Positions 58,530 through 64,000 of a DNA stretch of 64,000 bases are shown piece after piece. Source of the DNA: Echria macrotheca (Eukaryota; Ascomycota; Sordariomycetes; Sordariales; Schizotheciaceae); NCBI GenBank assembly GCA_030411725.1, contig MU839837.1:310001-374000 (forward strand), written 5' to 3'. Numbering within the stretch: position 1 is the stretch's first letter; every line of letters starts with the position of its first letter. Under the pieces are notes generated by a model that saw nothing but the letters and a program-made list of their open reading frames with translations, had not been told where the DNA came from and did not search any database. The position numbers and the translations under genes were made by a program.

Positions 58530-59495
58530 GGTAGCGAAGCTTTGGGGGTTTCCTGACGCCTGCTGTGTTGTTGGGTCGTTGCCGGCTGCGAATGGCAGTC
58601 GCGCCTCTAAGACGACGCCGATGCGACGAGGTATCAAGGCGGCGGACACCCTGCTACGTTGAATGCTCACAGCGAGGTGGTCCACAGCTCCGGAAATACA
58701 AGGCGCGCCTGTGGTATACCGTATAGGAAGGATACAGCTTTTCGCTTTGGCGTTGCAAGCATTAGGAAATGGAGAGAATCATTGATCAGGCAATGAAATG
58801 ACCGCGGATGGCAGTTCAGCTTCAGCGCGACCCCCCCTTGACCCCCCCTACGGATACGTACCCCCCTGTCCACCCGTCAGCAGCCTGAGGCCCTGCCAGA
58901 TGCACATCAACGGGGGAAACCTCGTGTCAGGCACAGAGCTCCCAGTGCCCACCGAGGGGCTGTGAAACTGGCCCGAGCGTCCCTGGGGAGCTGGCCTCAG
59001 CCGAGAACACGTGCCAGGTCAGCGGACCAAGAATCGACCTGCTGTCAACTTTGGTGCGTCTTTCGTAAAACCACCATGTCCGGGGCTATTGATTTTTGAG
59101 AGGTGTCCTCGACAAAGCTGAGTCACCGAGCCTCGATCTGACTCTTGCTTCGGCTTTATGCGTCACGGTGCGGTTGTTCAGACGATTTCCCAGCTGTTTC
59201 CCCATGTACTGCTGATGAGGCCAGACTGGCTTCCACCCTTGCTCCTCCTGACGACAGCCCCTCCGCAGTGTTCAAAAAGATCCACCACAACTTGGCAGAG
59301 CTCCCTGTCCCAACCTCACCGCACAAGACAGCTCCTCAACATCCACGCCTCCCCTACGACACCCATTCCTGCTCTGCTCAAGCAGAAGGCCCGGGTCGAC
59401 GACACCCAATCGCATTCTCTTGCCGCCGAGTTCGAATTCCTCGCCTCTTGATTGCTCGTTGCAAACCGCACCGCATCATCGGGTAGGAGCTCAAC
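58530..59495. promoter_or_regulatory. Divergent small-membrane-gene/sec24 intergenic region
   Basis: A 966-bp gap between outward-reading genes. C-tracts interrupt 58830-58870 (three runs of six or seven C). A pyrimidine-rich leader-like stretch precedes sec24. I see no gene. Confidence 0.45.
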
Positions 59496-62454
59496 ATGGC
59501 CGCTCCCAACGACGGTGGCTACGGCCAGTACCCGCCGCAGCCATATGGCGAACAGGCCGAATACCCCGACCCCAATGCGCAAGCCTACGGAAGCACTGCT
59601 TCTCCGCCGCCGCAGGCTGGAGCTCCTCATCCAGCCGACCATGGAAGGAAAAAGAAGAGAGCTTACGCTGCTGGCGCATTCGAGGTTGGAACTGGAGGCA
59701 ATGCCGGGGTCGGCGGACAGTTGCCAGGAGCGGGCCAATTTGGGGCTCCCCAGCCAGCATCGCCGGCGTATGGGGGATATCCTCAAGCTGATGCGACGCA
59801 GCCAGGCGTCTATGGCGCCCAACAGCCGCAGTACGGCATGCCGCAGCCGGCTGCCCCCGGGGTAGGAGGCTATCAAGCTCCCGAGCCGTATTACCCCTCG
59901 GCCGGAGCCCCGCCTGGCCCCGGAGACGTTGCTGGAATCACATCCGGGCTCTCTTCGATGCAGCTTGGTGCCGGAGCTGGTCCGGTGTCCCAGCAACCGC
60001 AGCAGCTTCCTCCGCAGGCCCGTCCTGTCGCCCTGAACACGCTCTATCCTACAGACCTCCTCAATCAGCCCTTTAATGTTGCTGAGCTGGATCTTCCGCC
60101 CCCGCCTATCATCTTGCCGCCCAACGTAGGTTGAATCCGTCGCCAGATATCCTAGCAGGACTAACAGGAATGTGGTAGACGAGCGTCACTCCCTCTCCAG
60201 ACGCCAACTGTGGCCCCAAATATGTGCGGTCGACGTTGAATGCTGTCCCGACTACGCACTCCCTCCTCAAGAAGAGCAAGCTCCCCTTTGCGCTAGTTAT
60301 TCAGCCGTACGCAGCACTCCACGATCTCGACGACCCCGTCCCTATCGTTCAAGACCAGGTTATCTCCCGATGCCGGAGGTGTCGTTCCTACATCAACCCA
60401 TATGTGACCTTCCTGGACCATGGGCACCGATGGCGCTGCAACATGTGCAACCTCACCAATGATGTACCGCAGGCCTTCGACTGGGACGCTGCGGCCCAGA
60501 AGACGGTCGATAGGTGGCAACGCCATGAGCTCAACCACGCCGTCGTGGAGTTTGTTGCCCCTCAAGAGTACATGGTCCGCCCCCCTCAGCCGTTGGTTTA
60601 TCTGTTCTTGTTCGACGTGAGCTATGCGGCTGTCTCTACTGGCCTCCTCGCCACCAGCGCCCGGACAATCCTGGACAGCCTCAACAGAATACCCAACGCG
60701 GACCGCCGGACCCGTCTCGGGTTTATTGCCGTCGATTCTAGCCTGCACTACTTTTCGATCCCCAAGGACGAGGAAGAAAACCCCGATGCTAGCATGTTGG
60801 TCGTCAGCGACCTTGACGAACCGTTCCTGCCAGTTCCGCAGGAGCTCCTTGTCCCTCTCACCGAATGCCGCTCGAGCATCGAGGACTTCCTCACCAAGCT
60901 TCCCGGCATGTTCGTCAACAACCAGAATAACGGGTCATGCATGGGTTCTGCTCTCCGGGCGGGTCACAAGCTCATTTCGCCGTTGGGTGGTAAGATTGTC
61001 GTGCTCAGCGCATCTTTGCCCAACGTCGGCTATGGAAAACTGGAGATGAGAGAGGATAAAAAGCTCCTGGGCACATCCAAGGAAAGTAGTCTTCTCCAGA
61101 CGGCTAGCGGCTTCTACAAGAGCTTTGCTGTGGAGTGCTCAAAGAACCAAGTGTCCATCGACATGTTTCTCTTCTCGTCCCAGTATCAGGATGTTGCTTC
61201 GCTGAGCAACCTCCCCAGGTATACGGGCGGTCAGACGTGGTTCTATCCAGGCTGGAATGCTGGTCGACCCGAGGACGCGATCAAGTTTGCTTCCGAATTC
61301 AGCGACTACCTCTCGTCCGAGATCGGCCTGGAGGCCGTCCTCCGTGTTCGCGCCACTACCGGACTGCGTATGAGCACGTTCTACGGCAATTTCTTCAACA
61401 GGAGTTCCGACTTGTGCGCCTTCCCGGCTTTCCCTCGCGATCAGTGCTACGTGGTCGAAGTCGCCATTGACGAGAACTTGAGCAAAGGCGTGGTCTGTAT
61501 GCAAGCAGCGGTCCTGCACACCACTTGCAATGGCGAGCGGCGCATTCGCGTACTGACGCTCGCTCTGCCCACCACTGCTAACCTCGCCGACGTCTACGCT
61601 TCTGCTGACCAGTGCGCTATCACGACGTACTACAGCCACAAGGCTGTCGAGAGAGCCCTCAGCAGCGGCCTGGAGTCGGCCCGAGATATGCTGCAAAGCA
61701 AGGTCACAGAGTTGCTGCAGACATTCAAGAAGGAGTTGGCGGGCGGCAGCATGGGCGGAGGGCTGCAATTCCCAGCGAACCTTCGCGGACTTCCGGCCTT
61801 GTTCCTGGGCCTGATCAAGCACGTGGGCTTGAGGAAATCGGCACAGATTCCCTCGGATCTCAGGTCGGCAGCTCTTTGCCTGCTGTCCACGCTTCCACTG
61901 CCCCTATTGATGCAGTACATCTACCCGAGGTTGTACTCTCTTCATGATATGCCGGACACAGCCGGTGTCCCGGATCCGGAGACGAGTCAGATTGTCCTCC
62001 CGCCGCCCCTCAACTTGTCGTCGGAGAGATTCGTGCCCTACGGCCTGTATCTCATTGATGATGGGCAAACGCAGTTCCTTTGGGTTGGACGCGACGCGGT
62101 CCCGCAGCTGCTATTTGATGTTTTCGGCGTCGAGGATCGGACACAGCTTCACATCGGCAAGGGCTCTTTGCCCGAGCTAGAAAACGATTTCAACGAGCGG
62201 ATCCGGGCAGTGATCCAGAAGAGCCGTGACCATAAATCCCGTGGTGTTGGAAGTATTATCGTGCCACATCTATATATTGTCCGCGAGGATGGCGAGCCCA
62301 GCCTCAAGCTGTGGGCTCAAACACTATTGGTCGAGGACCGGGCTGATCAGGGCATGAGCTTCCACCAGTGGATGGGCAGTCTTCGGGAAAAGGTATGTCT
62401 CTTGAGCTAGGCCCCGCATGACATTGCTAACAAAAAGCTCAGGTTGTGCAATAA
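59496..62454 (+). CDS. sec24: COPII coat cargo adaptor Sec24
   Basis: Sec24 pairs with Sec23 in the inner COPII coat and selects cargo at ER exit sites. Exons are 59496-60125, 60179-62392 and 62443-62454, giving 951 residues. The N-terminal 200 residues are Pro/Gln/Gly-rich and disordered. The zinc-finger domain is visible as [16 protein letters not shown] with CNMCN. The trunk starts [20 protein letters not shown] and includes [20 protein letters not shown]. The beta-sandwich and helical parts include [38 protein letters not shown] and [19 protein letters not shown]. The gelsolin-like region has [20 protein letters not shown]. The last coding exon is only 12 nt (VVQ and stop) after a 50-bp intron with a GCTAAC branch; reading through would give VCLLS instead. 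Confidence 0.96.
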
Positions 62455-64000
62455 TGAATAGGGCGTCATTTGGTAGAACCGTTGTGTTGGAAGTAGATGC
62501 CGGACAACAGATTCAAGGCTGAAGAATAACTTAAAATTACACGAACCTTTCCCGTTCAAACTCCTGTGTTGGTTTTCTTTGTTCGTTTGCTTGTGCTCAG
62601 ATACGACTTGTGGTCCAGTTGGAGACCCGCTTCTGGTGAAGGTGCAATGCGGAGTACGTAAGAACAAAAAAGCCACAGCAAGGCTGATTTGCGCGGATCT
62701 CGCCGCCGGTCCGGGCCGGGTTCTGAAGAGGCGGCGGCGATGCTCGCCACTCGGAGTCGGGCCGGCACACATCCACATGGCCGCTGTTGCTCGACGGGCG
62801 CTCTGGAGACGCCACAGTGAACTGCGGTTTCAATGCTAGGTGAGGCTCTTGATGCTAGTCCCGTACCCAAGGCCAGGCCTCCGGAATGGGCCAAGTTGGC
62901 AGATCGGATGCAGCCCTGAGCCCAGATACGGGTTTCACATTCACGGAGCCGGGCTCTGACGGACATGGAAGAGCTTTCGGCCCCCAATCCGGGCTCCCGT
63001 CATTGGCCAAGGGCCACGAGTAATCGCGGTTTCTGGTCACAAGGCGGCTAGACCCTTTTGCTGAAACCACAAACCATCGAGACACGCGCCGAGAGCGGAT
63101 GGGGAACCCACTTTCGGCCGGCGCCTAATTCGATTGCTGGTTGGCCACCCAAGCGTGTCATGCAAGCCTCGCTCTGCCCACAGCAGATGCAGTGTGATGG
63201 ATGGATGGCTCAATAGCCTTCGCGAAGCAATGAGAAGCTGTGCTTCGTCGCTGGCCTCGATGGCTTCCCTATTTTTAAAACTCGGGACTGCAGGCTCGGC
63301 ATGGGTGGGTTTGGGTGCCAGTTTGGCGTAGATGACGGGATGATGCTTCAGGAGCGACGAGACTCGACATGTCCCTTCGGAAGGTCGTCCGTGGGCACCC
63401 AAGGTGAAACGGGGCAGCTCGCCCGGAGGGGTTTGGCCAGAGCGGAGAGCGGGGCAGGCAACCCTGACAACCCCGCCTATCATCACCTGCAACCCTGGCG
63501 TTTGAAGCCATTCCGTGCGACTCCATACCACCACCAGAGCGGGACCCTGGGGGGAGCTCTATGCCCGTTCCTCTGCCCGCCGACACCCGAACCGGTTGCG
63601 CCCAACGTCCACTGAGCGCGCCCATCACAGCTCTTTAGACTAGCAGCAGCCCACCGGCTTCCTGTCATTTTGCCTGCCACTCGAGTGACCCACCCAACTT
63701 TGACCCCTCCTGCCCGTCCTCTCGCTGGATCCTCCCGCTCCCTCTCGACCATCTCCTTACTCCCAGCCTCCGTCTCACCAGTGACGGCTTTGTCTCTGTG
63801 CGAAGTCGTGGGATAGCTTCACGTCGGCAACTATATCAAAGCTGGTTGTTTTGCACCGGCAGCCTTCTGTCCTCTTCCTGCGTCGATTCTCAGCGCGCGC
63901 TCTTGCGACTTTCCGCAGCTGTCAACCCAACCTTGTTAACCCCGCCTTCCTTCGCCCGTCGACATACCACCACAGAGCGGGGCAACTGTTGCGCGTCTGT
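62455..64000. other. Gene-free right end
   Basis: About 1.5 kb beyond sec24 without a recognisable gene. GC-rich frames are open on both strands but show no domain. The last 350 bases are pyrimidine-rich (TCCTCC, CCTCTCGACC) and look like a promoter or leader of a plus-strand gene starting beyond the window. Confidence 0.45.

Noticed and set aside
62556..63752. Several 80-165 codon frames in the right-hand gene-free stretch
   Set aside because: They overlap one another on both strands, are low complexity and match no family I know.
1..64000. Search for a biosynthetic or defence gene cluster
   Set aside because: The only regulator gene has no tailoring enzymes, transporters or synthases beside it; neighbours are conserved housekeeping genes.

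Overview
The window looks like nuclear DNA of a filamentous ascomycete, most probably a Sordariomycete close to the Sordariales (Neurospora or Chaetomium type). This rests on the gene content and on many short GT-AG introns of about 45-130 bp with CTAAC/CTGAC-like branch points. It also rests on fungal-type proteins: Slm1-like PH protein, Ldb17, PDAT/Lro1, a large met-7 type cystathionine gamma-synthase and a Zn2Cys6 regulator. Gene names come from recognised protein motifs and remembered family architecture; no database search was run. Exon structures were read by hand from splice signals, frame continuity and family conservation, and every complete model sums to a whole number of codons.

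Layout: sqs1 (R3H/G-patch, runs off the left edge, -) is divergent from atg4 (+). Then come jjj1 (J-domain/zinc finger, -), an SPX-RING protein (+), a met-7 type enzyme (-) and a VOC-fold protein with a repetitive tail (-). A nearly 2-kb gene-free stretch leads to nep1/emg1 (-). After another 2-kb gap come slm1 (+), gar1 (-), an ER TPR-J protein (+), an Mrs3/4 mitoferrin (-), atg9 (-), cog6 (+), ldb17 (+) and mitochondrial uS17 (+). Next are a microsatellite-bearing broken gene (+), a Sap1-like AAA ATPase (-), PDAT/lro1 (-), naa30 (+), a DUF1917 gene (-), dph7 (+), an exportin-5/Msn5 karyopherin (+), a Zn2Cys6 regulator (+), a small membrane protein (-) and sec24 (+). The last 1.5 kb is gene-free and probably belongs to the next gene.

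The genes are housekeeping and do not form a biosynthetic or defence cluster. Two themes recur: ribosome and translation factors (sqs1, jjj1, nep1, gar1, uS17m, dph7, naa30) and membrane traffic, autophagy or lipid genes (atg4, atg9, cog6, sec24, slm1, lro1, ldb17). Many neighbours are divergent and share promoters. I found no CRISPR array, rRNA, convincing tRNA or intact transposon.

I did not find a clearly new system. The best leads are a possible prenylation motif on the SPX-RING protein, a 12-residue repeat tail on the VOC protein, three introns of length 3n lacking stops (possible alternative isoforms), tandem acceptors in gar1, a 23-nt exon in the mitoferrin, a decayed DUF3669-like gene grown around trinucleotide repeats, and one or two small membrane proteins of unknown role.
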